In this document: positions 17,720 to 26,707 of the stretch, one piece after another | How positions within the stretch are numbered: position 1 is the stretch's first letter | How the letters are laid out: each line of letters begins with the position of its first letter | Assembly (NCBI GenBank): GCA_964600685.1 | Contig: CAZRKU010000001.1 | Coordinates: forward strand, 62,001 to 126,000 | Reading direction: 5' to 3' | Source of the DNA: TMP-24 sp964600685 | GTDB lineage: Bacteria > Pseudomonadota > Alphaproteobacteria > Rhodobacterales > Rhodobacteraceae | DNA: 64,000 bases | Translations under genes and position numbers: made by a program | Notes under the pieces: generated by a model | Databases searched by the model: none | What the model was told of the DNA's origin: nothing | What the model saw: the letters and a program-made list of their open reading frames with translations, nothing else

Positions 17720-19533
17720 TGTGCGGTATTGTCGGAGTTCTGGGCAACCATGAAGTCGCGCCCCTGCTGGTCGAGGCGCTGAAGCGGCTGGAGTATCGCG
17801 GTTATGATTCCGCCGGGATCGCGACGGTCCAGAACGGCCGGCTGGACCGCCGCCGGGCGGTGGGCAAGCTCGTGAACCTCTCCGACATGCTGGTGCACGA
17901 CCCGCTCGCCGGCAAGGCGGGCATCGGCCATACCCGCTGGGCCACCCACGGCGCGGCCACCGTCGGCAACGCGCATCCGCATCGTTCCGGTCCGGTCGCG
18001 GTCGTGCACAACGGCATCATCGAGAACTTCCGCGACCTGCGCGAGGAACTGGCGGCGCACGGGCTGAGGCCCGAGACGGAGACGGACACCGAAACCGTCG
18101 TCCTGCTGACCCGTCACCACATGGATCAGGGCATGGCCCCGCGCGAGGCCGCCCGCGCCACCCTCGCCCGGCTCGAAGGGGCCTTTGCGCTCTGTTTCCT
18201 TTTCGATGGCGAGGAAGACCTGATGATCGCCGCCCGCAAAGGTTCGCCCCTCGCCGTCGGCTACGGCGAGGGCGAGATGTTCGTCGGCTCCGACGCCATC
18301 GCCCTTGCGCCTATGACCGACCGGATCTGCTACCTCGAAGAGGGCGACCATGCGATCGTCACCCGCGCCGGGGCAGAAATCTTCGATGCCGAAAACCGCC
18401 CCGCCAACCGCGAGATCCAGAAGATCAACATCGACCAGACAAGGATCGAAAAGGGCGGCTACAAACATTTCATGGCCAAGGAGATCGCCCAGCAGCCCGC
18501 GGTTCTCGGCGACGCACTGGCGTTCTATCTGAAGGGCGACGCGCTGAACCTGCCCGACGGGCTGGATTTCACCAACCTCGACCGGCTGACGCTGGTGGCC
18601 TGCGGCACCGCCGCCTATGCTTGCCTCACGGCGAAATACTGGTTCGAACAACTGGCGGGCCTGCCGTGCGAGGTCGATATCGCCTCGGAATTCCGCTACC
18701 GTGAACCGCCGCTTCCGGCCAAGTCCTTCGCGCTGTTCGTGAGCCAGTCGGGCGAAACCGCCGATACGCTGGCGGCGCTGCGCTATGCCCGGGGCAAGGT
18801 CGAAAAGATCGTCGCGGTCGTGAACGTGCCCACCTCCTCCATCGCCCGCGAAAGCGACGTGGCGCTGCCGATCCTGGCCGGCGTCGAGGTTGGCGTGGCC
18901 TCGACCAAGGCCTTCACCTGCCAGCTTCTCGTCCTGCTCCTCCTCGCGCTCAAGGCGGCCCAGGATCGCGGACGGCTGAACAGGGCTGAGGTGAAGGGCC
19001 ATCTCGCCGATCTGGCCACGCTGCCGGGTCTGATGAACCAGGCGCTCGCGCGCGAAGGAGAGATTGCCGCACTGGCAGAGGCCATCGCCGAAGCGCAGGA
19101 CGTGCTTTTCCTCGGGCGCGGCGCGATGTTCCCACTGGCCATGGAGGGCGCGCTTAAACTAAAGGAAATCAGCTATATACACGCCGAAGGTCATGCATCA
19201 GGCGAACTGAAGCATGGCCCGATCGCACTGATCGACAAGAACGTGCCGGTCGTGGTCATGGCCCCGCGCGATGCGCTCTTCGACAAGACGGTCTCGAACA
19301 TGCAGGAAGTGATGGCCCGCCATGGCAAGGTCTTGCTGATCACGGATGCCAGGGGTGAAAATCAGGCGGGCGACGGCGCGTGGAAGGTGCTGACACTGCC
19401 GACCGTGCCGCCGCTTCTGGCGCCGATCCTCTATGCGGTCCCGGCGCAGCTTCTGGCCTATCACACCGCCTGCGCCAAGGGGACGGACGTGGACCAGCCG
19501 CGCAATCTGGCCAAGTCGGTGACGGTGGAATGA
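17719..19533 (+). CDS. glmS: Glutamine-fructose-6-phosphate aminotransferase (isomerizing)
   Basis: A 604-residue GlmS. MCGIVGVLGNHEVAP supplies the N-terminal nucleophile Cys of the glutaminase domain (residues 1-220); two SIS domains follow, with SQSGETADTLAALR and GRGAMFPLAMEGALKLKE and the C-terminal GTDVDQPRNLAKSVTVE. It makes glucosamine-6-phosphate from fructose-6-phosphate and glutamine. It overlaps glmU upstream and the AlkD-like gene downstream (ATGA). No glmS ribozyme is visible, as expected for a gene internal to an operon in this phylum. Confidence 0.97.
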   Translation: MCGIVGVLGNHEVAPLLVEALKRLEYRGYDSAGIATVQNGRLDRRRAVGKLVNLSDMLVHDPLAGKAGIGHTRWATHGAATVGNAHPHRSGPVAVVHNGIIENFRDLREELAAHGLRPETETDTETVVLLTRHHMDQGMAPREAARATLARLEGAFALCFLFDGEEDLMIAARKGSPLAVGYGEGEMFVGSDAIALAPMTDRICYLEEGDHAIVTRAGAEIFDAENRPANREIQKINIDQTRIEKGGYKHFMAKEIAQQPAVLGDALAFYLKGDALNLPDGLDFTNLDRLTLVACGTAAYACLTAKYWFEQLAGLPCEVDIASEFRYREPPLPAKSFALFVSQSGETADTLAALRYARGKVEKIVAVVNVPTSSIARESDVALPILAGVEVGVASTKAFTCQLLVLLLLALKAAQDRGRLNRAEVKGHLADLATLPGLMNQALAREGEIAALAEAIAEAQDVLFLGRGAMFPLAMEGALKLKEISYIHAEGHASGELKHGPIALIDKNVPVVVMAPRDALFDKTVSNMQEVMARHGKVLLITDARGENQAGDGAWKVLTLPTVPPLLAPILYAVPAQLLAYHTACAKGTDVDQPRNLAKSVTVE

Positions 19534-20204
19534 CGCCCGACGAAGCGCTCGCCGCCCTCCGGGACCAGACCGATCCGGCGCGTGCGGCAGAGGCAGCGGC
19601 CTATCACAAGGCCGCCCGCCCCTATCTGGGCATCCCGGTGCCGGTCCTGACCGATCTGGCGAAAGGCTGGCGCGAGGGGCTTTCGGCCGGGGAACGGGTT
19701 TCACTGGCCGACGGCCTCTGGCAGTCGAACATCCACGAGGCGCGCATCAGTGCCGCAAAACTCCTGACCCAGGCGCGCATCCCGGATGACGGGCCGGTCT
19801 GGCGGCTCGTCGCCGGATGGGTGCCCCAGTTCGACGGATGGGCCATCGCCGATCACGCCTGCGACGCGGGCGAACGCCGGTTGCTGGCCGATCCGTCCCG
19901 CGTCGACGAAGTCGAGACCTGGGTCGGCCATGACAACATGTGGGTGCGTCGGGCGAGCCTGGTCATCACGCTGCCCTGGACCAAACAGAACTTCCCCAAA
20001 CCCGCCGATCTTGCCATCCGCGACCGGGTACTGGGCTGGGCCGCCGACCTTGCCTCCGGCCGCGACTGGTTCATCCAGAAAGCCATCGCCTGGTGGCTGC
20101 GCGACCTGTCCAGACACGATCCCGACCGCGCCCGCGCCTTCCTCGCCAGCCACGGCGCCAAACTCAGACCCTTCGCCCTGACGGAAGCCGGCAAATATCT
20201 CTGA
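19530..20204 (+). CDS. AlkD-like DNA alkylation repair protein
   Basis: A 224-residue all-helical HEAT-repeat-like protein of the DNA alkylation repair family. Recognisable segments are YLGIPVPVLTDLAKGW, WDNIHEAR-like LWQSNIHEARISAAKLL, FDGWAIADHACD, and the C-terminal WFIQKAIAWWLRDLSRHDP. AlkD removes N3- and N7-alkylated purines. ATG 19530 overlaps the glmS stop; earlier in-frame starts fall inside glmS. Coupling to an amino-sugar gene has no obvious functional reason. Confidence 0.8.
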   Translation: MTPDEALAALRDQTDPARAAEAAAYHKAARPYLGIPVPVLTDLAKGWREGLSAGERVSLADGLWQSNIHEARISAAKLLTQARIPDDGPVWRLVAGWVPQFDGWAIADHACDAGERRLLADPSRVDEVETWVGHDNMWVRRASLVITLPWTKQNFPKPADLAIRDRVLGWAADLASGRDWFIQKAIAWWLRDLSRHDPDRARAFLASHGAKLRPFALTEAGKYL

Positions 20205-20208
20205 CTTT

Positions 20209-20237
20209 CATTCTGGCCCAAATATCCCCGCCGGAGG
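20209..20237 (-). repeat. Copy of dispersed intergenic repeat (CCTCCGG..GGATATTT type)
   Basis: Read on the minus strand this begins CCTCCGGCGGGGATATTT and ends in CAGAATG, matching the arms at 34006-34037 and 34056-34083 closely. It starts five bases after the stop of the AlkD-like gene. This family of AT-core, GC-flanked intergenic sequence recurs in the window and only outside genes. Confidence 0.6.
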
Positions 20238-20367
20238 CCCTGAGGCGCGTGGCCACAGGCCATGCGCCGAGGCAAATCAGCGCCGCGCCACCGGCGCGGC
20301 TCCGCCGGATGATCCTGCGTCAAGTGGCGCGCTTGTGGCCCACCCCGACTGGGCCTAGACTGCGCGC

Positions 20368-21369
20368 ATGACACCGCTCATCGACCCCTTCGCCCGCCCG
20401 ATCAGCTACCTGCGCGTCTCGGTCACCGACCGCTGCGATTTCCGCTGCACCTATTGCATGGCCGAACACATGCAGTTCCTGCCGAAGAAAGACCTCCTGT
20501 CGCTGGAGGAACTGGACCGGCTGTGCAGCAGCTTCATCGCGCTCGGGGTCGAGAAACTCAGGATCACTGGCGGCGAGCCTCTGGTCCGGCGCGACATCAT
20601 GACCTTCTTCCGGGCGATGTCGCGGCATCTGGCTTCCGGCGCGCTGCGCGAACTGACACTGACCACCAACGGCTCGCAGCTTGCCCGTTTCGCGGGCGAA
20701 CTGGCGGATGCGGGGGTCCGGCGCGTCAATGTCTCGCTCGATACGCTGATCCCGGAAAAATTCGCCGCGATCACCCGCTGGGGGCGGTTTGATCAGGTGC
20801 AGGAGGGGATCCGCGCCGCGACGGCGGCGGGGCTGAAGGTCAAGATCAACGCCGTCGCGCTGAAGGGCTTCAACGAAGACGAACTTTTCCCGCTTCTTCG
20901 CTGGTGTGCGGGCAAAGGCCACGACCTGACCTTCATCGAGGTGATGCCGATGGGCGAGATGGGCGAGGAGATGCGGCTCGACCAGTATTGGCCGCTCAAG
21001 GATCTGCGTGCCCGGCTGGCGGAACGGTTCACCCTGACCGACCTCGCCGAGCGCACCGGCGGCCCGGCGCGGTATGTGCGGATCGAGGAAACCGGCCAGA
21101 AGGTCGGCTTCATCACGCCCTTGACCCATAATTTCTGCGAAAGCTGCAACCGGGTCCGCGTGACCTGCACCGGCGACCTGTTCATGTGCCTGGGGCAAGA
21201 AGACAAGGCCGACCTGCGTGCGCCCCTGCGTGCCAGTCCGGACGACGCGCTGTTGCAAGACACGATCCGCGCCGCCATCGCCCGCAAACCCAAGGGCCAT
21301 GATTTCGACTATTCGCGGCAAAAGGTCAAAGGCCAGATGAGCCGCCACATGAGCCATACCGGCGGTTAG
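20368..21369 (+). CDS. moaA: GTP 3',8-cyclase (molybdenum cofactor biosynthesis)
   Basis: A 333-residue radical SAM enzyme. The SAM-binding 4Fe-4S motif is CDFRCTYC at residues 23-30; the second cluster ligands lie in FCESCNRVRVTCTGDLFMC near residue 255. The C-terminus ends in GG, the conserved tail needed for activity. MoaA turns GTP into the 3',8-cyclo intermediate of molybdopterin. It stands alone here, but the molybdate transporter operon modABC lies 28 kb downstream. Confidence 0.95.
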   Translation: MTPLIDPFARPISYLRVSVTDRCDFRCTYCMAEHMQFLPKKDLLSLEELDRLCSSFIALGVEKLRITGGEPLVRRDIMTFFRAMSRHLASGALRELTLTTNGSQLARFAGELADAGVRRVNVSLDTLIPEKFAAITRWGRFDQVQEGIRAATAAGLKVKINAVALKGFNEDELFPLLRWCAGKGHDLTFIEVMPMGEMGEEMRLDQYWPLKDLRARLAERFTLTDLAERTGGPARYVRIEETGQKVGFITPLTHNFCESCNRVRVTCTGDLFMCLGQEDKADLRAPLRASPDDALLQDTIRAAIARKPKGHDFDYSRQKVKGQMSRHMSHTGG

Positions 21370-21456
21370 TCCGGATCCGCGCGGGCAGGGACGGACGCGC
21401 CGTGTTATACTGGGTCAGGAGACGGCCCCCCGAGGGCGGTCGCAACGGAGGGTGCC

Positions 21457-21864
21457 ATGTATCGCCACGTTCTCGTCCCCGTCGCCTTCGATCAGGACCA
21501 TCCTCCGGACCGGGCGATCGCGCTGGCCCGCAGGCTGGTCGATCCCAAGGGCCGTATCTCGCTTCTGCATGTGATGCCGGAGGTTCCGCCCTTTGCCATC
21601 AGTTACATGCCCGAAGGCTATGGCGACAATCTCGGGCGCGCCGTGCAGGCCGAACTGGACGGGCTGGCGGCGCCGCTGCCGGGCGGGCGGGCGCATGTGG
21701 AGGCGGGCGAGGCCGGCCGGACCATCCTCTCCTTCGCCGAGGACAATGAGGTCGACTGCATCGTCATCGCCTCGCACCGGCCCGGTCTTGGCGACTATCT
21801 GATCGGCAGCACCACCGCGCGGGTGGTGCGCCATGCCGCCTGTTCGGTGCATGTCATCCGCTAG
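21457..21864 (+). CDS. Universal stress protein (UspA family)
   Basis: A 135-residue cytoplasmic protein with the Usp fold: N-terminal YRHVLVPVAFDQDHPPDRAI and the nucleotide-binding C-terminus ASHRPGLGDYLIGSTTARVVRHAACSVHVIR, with the G-x2-G-x9-G-S/T pattern of ATP-binding members. A good ribosome site (GGAGGG) lies before ATG 21457. It is a single gene convergent with the secreted protein at 21902. Confidence 0.9.
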   Translation: MYRHVLVPVAFDQDHPPDRAIALARRLVDPKGRISLLHVMPEVPPFAISYMPEGYGDNLGRAVQAELDGLAAPLPGGRAHVEAGEAGRTILSFAEDNEVDCIVIASHRPGLGDYLIGSTTARVVRHAACSVHVIR

Positions 21865-21901
21865 CCCGCGGCACCGCCGGGGTCTTTGCGGACAGCACGG
21901 G

Positions 21902-22324
21902 TCAGAAGCGGCCGCGCCCCTGTATCTCGAGCGACACCGCGTCGTTCGCGCCGCGCGGCTTCGTGCCGGTGCTGCGACAGGTGGCGCTTGCCCCGACCAG
22001 CGGCTGACCTTTCTTCAGTCGGCTGAAGAAGATCAGGTCGGTCAGGATCGGCCTGCCGTTCAGCAGCAGCTTGCCCTTGCGCAGAAGGTCGACCGTGTTC
22101 GACCGGGTGGTCGCGTCCAGAAACCGGCCCGCGCCGCACAGGACATAGACGCCGTCCTCGGCGAACACATACCAGCGAAAATCATAGGCCTTGCCGTAAC
22201 CGCCATTCCAGGTGACGTCCCCTTCCCAGAAATCCTGGTCGACCTTGACGCTCGTATCCTTGGCCGCGGCGCCCGAAAAGGCGAACGCCAGGGCCAGGCA
22301 GCATCCCAGAAACAGTTCTTTCAT
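21902..22324 (-). CDS. Small secreted protein of unknown function
   Basis: I do not recognise a family. The 140-residue product starts with a signal peptide (MKELFLGCCLALAFAFSGAAA, predicted cleavage after about residue 21), then an acidic beta-rich region with two cysteines (VYVLCGAG and ATCRSTG) that could form a disulfide in the periplasm. It is monocistronic and convergent with the usp gene. An AT-rich upstream stretch (22325-22390) probably carries its promoter. Confidence 0.65.
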   Translation of the reverse strand: MKELFLGCCLALAFAFSGAAAKDTSVKVDQDFWEGDVTWNGGYGKAYDFRWYVFAEDGVYVLCGAGRFLDATTRSNTVDLLRKGKLLLNGRPILTDLIFFSRLKKGQPLVGASATCRSTGTKPRGANDAVSLEIQGRGRF

Positions 22325-22396
22325 AAAACACCCTGTCTAAATCATTGCGGGAAAAGGTTGTCTGCATTTCAATCCATGCGACTAGCAAATTTCACG

Positions 22397-23563
22397 TCAC
22401 GCCGCAGGCATCCGCGCCTCGACCATGCCCGCATACCAGCTTGAGCCAAACGGGATGACATCGTCGTCGAAGTTGTAGGCCGGGTGATGGATCATCGCCG
22501 TATCGCCGTTGCCGACGAAGATATAGGCGCCGGGGCGTTCGTTCAGCATGTAGCTGAAATCCTCCGCGCCCATCAGCGGCGCGGCGTCGGTATCGACCTT
22601 GCCGGAAACCGCCAGGGCGACCGCCGCCGCATAGCCGGTGTTGGCGGGCGCGTTCATCGTGACCGGATAGCCGCGCTGATAGTCCACGACCGCGCTCGCC
22701 CCCAGCGCCTGCGCCGTGCCCGCGGCAATCTCGCCCAGCCGCCGTTCGACGAAATCCTGAACGCCAGGGTCCATGGTGCGCACCGTGCCCTTCATCTTCA
22801 CCACCTGCGGGATCACGTTGTGCGCGGGGGAATCCGTCTCGACAACGCAGACCGAGACGACGACCTGCCTCAAGGGATCGACATTGCGGCTGGCGATCGT
22901 CTGGAGGGCGACGATGATATGGGCGGCGACCACCGTCGTGTCGATGCAGTCCTGTGGTTTGGCGGCGTGCCCGCCCCTGCCGGTCACGGTGATGTCGAAC
23001 TGATCGGCCGCCGCCATCATCGCACCGGGGCGGATGGCGAAATGACCGACCGGGATGCCCGGCATGTTGTGCATCCCGTAGACTTCCTGAACGCCGAAAC
23101 GTTCCAGCATCCCTTCGGCGACCATCTCGCGGCCGCCGCCGCCGCCTTCTTCGGCGGGCTGGAAGATCACCACGGCCGTGCCGTCGAAATTGCGCGTCTC
23201 CGCCAGATATTTGGCCGCGCCCAGCAGCATCGCCGTATGGCCGTCGTGGCCGCAGGCATGCATCATGCCGGGCACGCTGGAGGCATAGGCAACGCCGGTC
23301 TTTTCGATGATCGGCAGGGCGTCCATGTCGGCACGCAATCCGATCACCCGGCCCGCCCGGTCGGACCTGCCCCTGATCACGCCGACGACGCCGGTGCGCC
23401 CGATCCCTTCGACCACCTCATCACAGCCGAACGCTTTCAGAAGTGCCGCGACCTTGGCCGCCGTCCTATGGACGTCGAACAGCAGTTCCGGGTTTTGATG
23501 AATGTCGCGCCGCCATTCGGTGATCTCGGGCAGCAGTTCGGCAAAGCGGTTCTTGACGGGCAT
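22397..23563 (-). CDS. M20 family metallo-amidohydrolase (hippurate hydrolase-like)
   Basis: A 388-residue zinc-dependent hydrolase. The metal ligands are visible in GLRADMDALP, MHACGHDGHTAMLLG (residues about 95-110), FQPAEEGGGGG, YGMHNMPG and MGAEDFSYML. This is the amidohydrolase subgroup that splits N-acyl amino acids, such as hippurate. ATG 23563 follows AAGGAG and begins the conserved head; a 17-residue extension is possible. It is last in a minus-strand operon behind the FAD oxidoreductase. Confidence 0.9.
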   Translation of the reverse strand: MPVKNRFAELLPEITEWRRDIHQNPELLFDVHRTAAKVAALLKAFGCDEVVEGIGRTGVVGVIRGRSDRAGRVIGLRADMDALPIIEKTGVAYASSVPGMMHACGHDGHTAMLLGAAKYLAETRNFDGTAVVIFQPAEEGGGGGREMVAEGMLERFGVQEVYGMHNMPGIPVGHFAIRPGAMMAAADQFDITVTGRGGHAAKPQDCIDTTVVAAHIIVALQTIASRNVDPLRQVVVSVCVVETDSPAHNVIPQVVKMKGTVRTMDPGVQDFVERRLGEIAAGTAQALGASAVVDYQRGYPVTMNAPANTGYAAAVALAVSGKVDTDAAPLMGAEDFSYMLNERPGAYIFVGNGDTAMIHHPAYNFDDDVIPFGSSWYAGMVEARMPAA

Positions 23564-23617
23564 GGAGGTCTCCTTCTCCGACCCGAGGTTCGGCCGATTC
23601 CACGCCGCCTTCAAGGC

Positions 23618-24961
23618 TCAGAGTGACGGGCCGATGACGATTTCTGACCCGTCGGCAAAACGCGACAGGCGGAAGCGGGACAGGTCATGGCCGGGATCGC
23701 GGCCCATCACCAGATCGGCGGTCACGCGGCCCAGACCGGGGCCGATGCCGAAGCCGTGCCCGGAAAGGCCGGTGGCAATGGTCAGCCCCGGCAGGGCCGC
23801 CACATGGTCGATCACCGGCACCACGTCGGGCATCGTGTCAATCATACCCGCCCAGGCGGTCGCGATCCCCGGCCGCCCGATCTGCGGGAAAGCCGCGGCA
23901 AACTGATTGCGTATGCGCTCGATGAAGCCCGGGTTCGGCGCGGGGTTCAGGATACGCATCCGCTCGAACGGACTCTCCGTATCGCCGTTCCAGCGGCGGC
24001 GCGTGCCCCACGCGTCGGGGTAACCCTTCGGTGCGGCCAGATGCAGGCGGGTCGAACGCCAGTCCTTGCGCAGAACCGGCAGGAAGGCACCGAGATGGCG
24101 AAAGGCGTCAGGGCCGATCCAGAAATCATGGAGCGCGCCGGGGGTCAGTGTCAGCCCGCCATCCTGACGCTTGCGGAAGGCGAAGTGGTTGTCGGCGGCG
24201 GCCCCTTCAAAGGGGAACGGCAGGGGAACGGTCGCCGTCACTGTCGCCCGGACCAGAAGCTGCGGCAGGGAAACCCCTTCCGCGCGGGCAAGGAGAGAGG
24301 ACCAGGCCCCGCTGGCCAGAACCACGCGGTCAGCCCGGATGCGGCCCTTTTCGGTGATCACGCCCTGAACCCGGCCCGCCGCGATGTCCAGCCGACGCAC
24401 CGCGCAATGCTCGTGAACCGATACGCCCTTGCGCGCGGCGGCGACCGCGAGCGCCGGAACCGCCAGCCAGGGCTCGGCGCGGGCATCCGACGGCGTCAAC
24501 AGGCCGCCGACCCAACCGGCGGCATTGGGCAGGCGCGCGTCAAGCTCGCCCCGCGTCAACAGCCGGGTATCGATGCCATGAGCACGGGCGTGGACCGTCC
24601 ACTCCTCATACTTCACCATGTCGGCGGGGCCATTGGCGATATAGAGGACGCCTTCCTCGCGAAAGCCGAAGGGGGTTTCGGCCTCGGCCTCAAGCCCGCG
24701 CCAGATGTGAAGTGCCTCGATCATCATCGGCAGTTCGGACGGGTCGCGGCCCTGCTGCCTGATCCAGCCCCAGTTGCGGCTTGATTGCTCGCCAGCGATC
24801 CGGCCCTTTTCGCAGACGACCACCTTTTGCCCCGCATCGGCGAGGAACCATGCGGTCATCACCCCCGCGATGCCGCCACCGATGACGACGACATCCGCCG
24901 CATCCGGCAGGGGCGCGGTGAAGCGCGCGGGTTTTGAAAGCGAGATCGGGAAGTCCATCAT
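23618..24961 (-). CDS. FAD-dependent oxidoreductase (DAO family)
   Basis: A 447-residue D-amino-acid-oxidase-type flavoenzyme. It has VVVIGGGIAGVMTAWFLADAG (dinucleotide fold, residues about 24-44), SSRNWGWIRQQGRDPSELPM, and GLSGHGFGIGPGLGRVTADL near the C-terminus. The family oxidises secondary amines or amino acids with release of imine and peroxide. The first ATG (24961) overlaps the stop of the decayed upstream gene (ATGA), so the start and operon are clear. Together with the M20 enzyme it could degrade an N-substituted amino acid; the substrate is inferred only. Confidence 0.88.
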   Translation of the reverse strand: MMDFPISLSKPARFTAPLPDAADVVVIGGGIAGVMTAWFLADAGQKVVVCEKGRIAGEQSSRNWGWIRQQGRDPSELPMMIEALHIWRGLEAEAETPFGFREEGVLYIANGPADMVKYEEWTVHARAHGIDTRLLTRGELDARLPNAAGWVGGLLTPSDARAEPWLAVPALAVAAARKGVSVHEHCAVRRLDIAAGRVQGVITEKGRIRADRVVLASGAWSSLLARAEGVSLPQLLVRATVTATVPLPFPFEGAAADNHFAFRKRQDGGLTLTPGALHDFWIGPDAFRHLGAFLPVLRKDWRSTRLHLAAPKGYPDAWGTRRRWNGDTESPFERMRILNPAPNPGFIERIRNQFAAAFPQIGRPGIATAWAGMIDTMPDVVPVIDHVAALPGLTIATGLSGHGFGIGPGLGRVTADLVMGRDPGHDLSRFRLSRFADGSEIVIGPSL

Positions 24962-25092
24962 GCGGCCAGATGCGTCACGAGCCGCTCCATGAAGGTGACC
25001 CCGGCGCGAAACTCCGACAGTTCCAGATATTCGTCGGGCTGGTGGGCCTGGGCGATATCGCCCGGCCCGCAGACGACGACCGAATAGCCCGC
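24958..25092 (-). pseudogene. Remnant of an M20/ArgE-type deacetylase gene (C-terminal part)
   Basis: The last 44 codons read like the conserved C-terminus of acetylornithine deacetylase-type M20 peptidases: AGYSVVVCGPGDIAQAHQPD, then EYLELSEFRAGVTFMERL. The frame stays open upstream to 25506 but loses family character just before AGYS, and no metal-binding motifs are found. The gene is therefore truncated or rearranged. The stop is still coupled to the oxidoreductase start, suggesting it was the first gene of the operon. Its loss may leave the operon without its native promoter. Confidence 0.55.
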
Positions 25093-25671
25093 GCGCCTCC
25101 GGCGACAGCGGCAACAGGCGCGGATCGAGCGCCCGCGTTTCCCTATCCATCGGCAAGGGCGTTTCAAAAATGCTGCACAGCTGTCCGAGAAAGCCGCAAG
25201 GCTTGCATCGTCGCGGCTGGCCCGCGCCTGAAACCGGGTGCCGATGGTGCTTGGCGGCTCGCAGGTCAGAAAGCGGGGCAGAAAGCCGGTGTCGCCGGTC
25301 ATCGGATCGGCCATGAAGGCGCGCGCCACGCCGGGTTGCACCATCAGATGCATCACCAGCCGCCGCCGTCCTACGCCCGTGCCCTTGGCCTGCTCGCGGC
25401 GTTCGGAGAGAATCCTCTGCCCGGCCAGCCGGTCCGCCTGAAATCGTTGCCCGGACATAGGCAAATCTATGCGGCGGAGCGAAACTATCTGGTCCTGGAA
25501 CGGCATGGGGAAGAGTGGTCCGCCTTCTGGGAGTTGGATCTGAGTGGACGAACTGCTGCGATGTCACTCCTAGTCGGCGCCTAAGTGCCAATTTTGACGT
25601 GATCGCCCAGCGATAGACTTTCCCCTTTGCCATGGCGCACTGGGCTGATGTGTGCTGACGGCATCACCGGT
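25093..25671. other. 579-base stretch without a clear gene
   Basis: Upstream of the M20 remnant both strands have open frames of 60-180 codons, but none shows a convincing domain or ribosome site. A plus-strand frame from about 25360 to 25584 contains RLKSLPGHRQIYAAERNYLV, which has some look of a RelE-type toxin core but has no partner antitoxin. I treat the whole stretch as decayed sequence between the M20 remnant and mgtC. Confidence 0.4.
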
Positions 25672-26169
25672 TCATAGAGGATCCCGCCGCTCTTCTTTGG
25701 GTTCTGCTTCGCGGGCGGCATCCTTGAGTGGGGCGAGATAGCGCAAGGTCACGTAGGTGACCACGCTCAGGATAACGGCGATATCGTAAAGGCCGTAACC
25801 GACCGCTGCCCCGAGCGCGCCTGTCGCCCAGAGGCTTGCCGCTGTCGCCGTTCCCAATGCCTGTGTCCCGTGCTTCAGAATCGCGCCGCCCCCGATGAAG
25901 CCGACGCCGGTTATCAATCCCTCCAGAATGCGCGCCTGGCCGGGCGAGTCCGCGCCAAGGACACCGATCGCCACCAGCACGAAGCCGCAGGCGGCCATTG
26001 CGACAAGGGGAAAGGTCCGGATGCCGGCGCTGCGTTCCTCGCGTTCTCGATTCCAGCCGATCGGGAGCGCGAGCACATAGGCGACACAAAGGCTGATCAC
26101 ATGGGACAGCATTTCCCAAAGGTTGAAGGATGACATCAATGCTGAGCTCATGCGCCAACTTTCATGCAT
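25672..26169 (-). CDS. MgtC/SapB family membrane protein
   Basis: A 165-residue inner-membrane protein with four to five helices. Family signatures are GWNREREERSAGIRTFPLVAM (residues about 38-58, the conserved cytoplasmic loop) and ITGVGFIGGGAIL near residue 88. MgtC-like proteins modulate ATP synthase, magnesium or phosphate homeostasis rather than transport magnesium. In-frame ATGs at 26169, 26151 and 26136 are possible; the family usually starts close to the WEML segment, so the true start may be 26136. Confidence 0.85.
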   Translation of the reverse strand: MHESWRMSSALMSSFNLWEMLSHVISLCVAYVLALPIGWNREREERSAGIRTFPLVAMAACGFVLVAIGVLGADSPGQARILEGLITGVGFIGGGAILKHGTQALGTATAASLWATGALGAAVGYGLYDIAVILSVVTYVTLRYLAPLKDAAREAEPKEERRDPL

Positions 26170-26305
26170 GTTTGTCGTTGATATTCCCGAGCGGGTCGCG
26201 GGGCCGGCAGCCGAACCAAGTCGCTGGACTGCGCAGATCGAGCCTTGGAACCAAACCGCGACAGGCGCGTTTCCTTTCGATAGTCATGACTGAAGGAGGA
26301 CAAAC

Positions 26306-26503
26306 ATGTCAAAAGAGAAATCCAGCCAACACCACGACCATCCCGACCACAAGCCAGGGTATGTCGATCAGCACGACCATCGTGACACCTCCGGCTGGGT
26401 TTGCTCATGCACCCAGACCAACACCATGGAGTCACACAGGGAATCCCTCACGGTTTGGGCAACAGAGCCCGACAAAGCCCGACAAAGCCGCTATGGGGAA
26501 TGA
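26306..26503 (+). CDS. Small His-rich protein, unknown; 3' end may be altered
   Basis: A 65-codon frame with a strong AAGGAGG (26293-26299) six bases before ATG 26306. The N-terminus is His-rich (SSQHHDHPDHKPGYVDQHDH) and two cysteines follow in WVCSCTQTNT. I do not recognise it. The last 15 codons cross the GCAACAGAGCC scar at 26459, so the native C-terminus may have been replaced. A metal-binding role would fit the composition but is a guess. Confidence 0.45.
   Translation: MSKEKSSQHHDHPDHKPGYVDQHDHRDTSGWVCSCTQTNTMESHRESLTVWATEPDKARQSRYGE
26459..26469. mobile_element. IS-end-like sequence GCAACAGAGCC (left scar)
   Basis: The reverse complement, GGCTCTGTTGC, matches the terminal inverted repeat type of IS6-like and some IS5-like elements. 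The same 11 bases recur in the same orientation at 26748-26758, 289 bases away. No transposase frame lies between them. It probably marks a past insertion and deletion. Confidence 0.4.
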
Positions 26504-26707
26504 GTCCCGCGCCTAGCTGCGGTTGATCCTACCATCGCGGGCAGCCCGGGATAGCCTTGTTTTAGCGGGGAAAAGCCTATTTGCGACCCGACCTTCGCGA
26601 ATGGTTTTTATTTGTTGCCCGGTGAAACAAATATCCAAGACTGCGGCCTCAAGCGGGAACACCCGCACCCAAAAGAAAAAGTCCGACTGGGGAGTCGCAT
26701 ATGCCCG

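Noticed and set aside
17640..17720. glmS ribozyme
   Set aside because: glmS starts on the last base of glmU, so there is no leader, and the ribozyme is known mainly from Firmicutes-type lineages.
25360..25584. Possible RelE-type toxin fragment on the plus strand
   Set aside because: LKSLPGHRQIYAAERNYLV is only loosely similar, the upstream part has no helix or start with a ribosome site, and there is no antitoxin gene.
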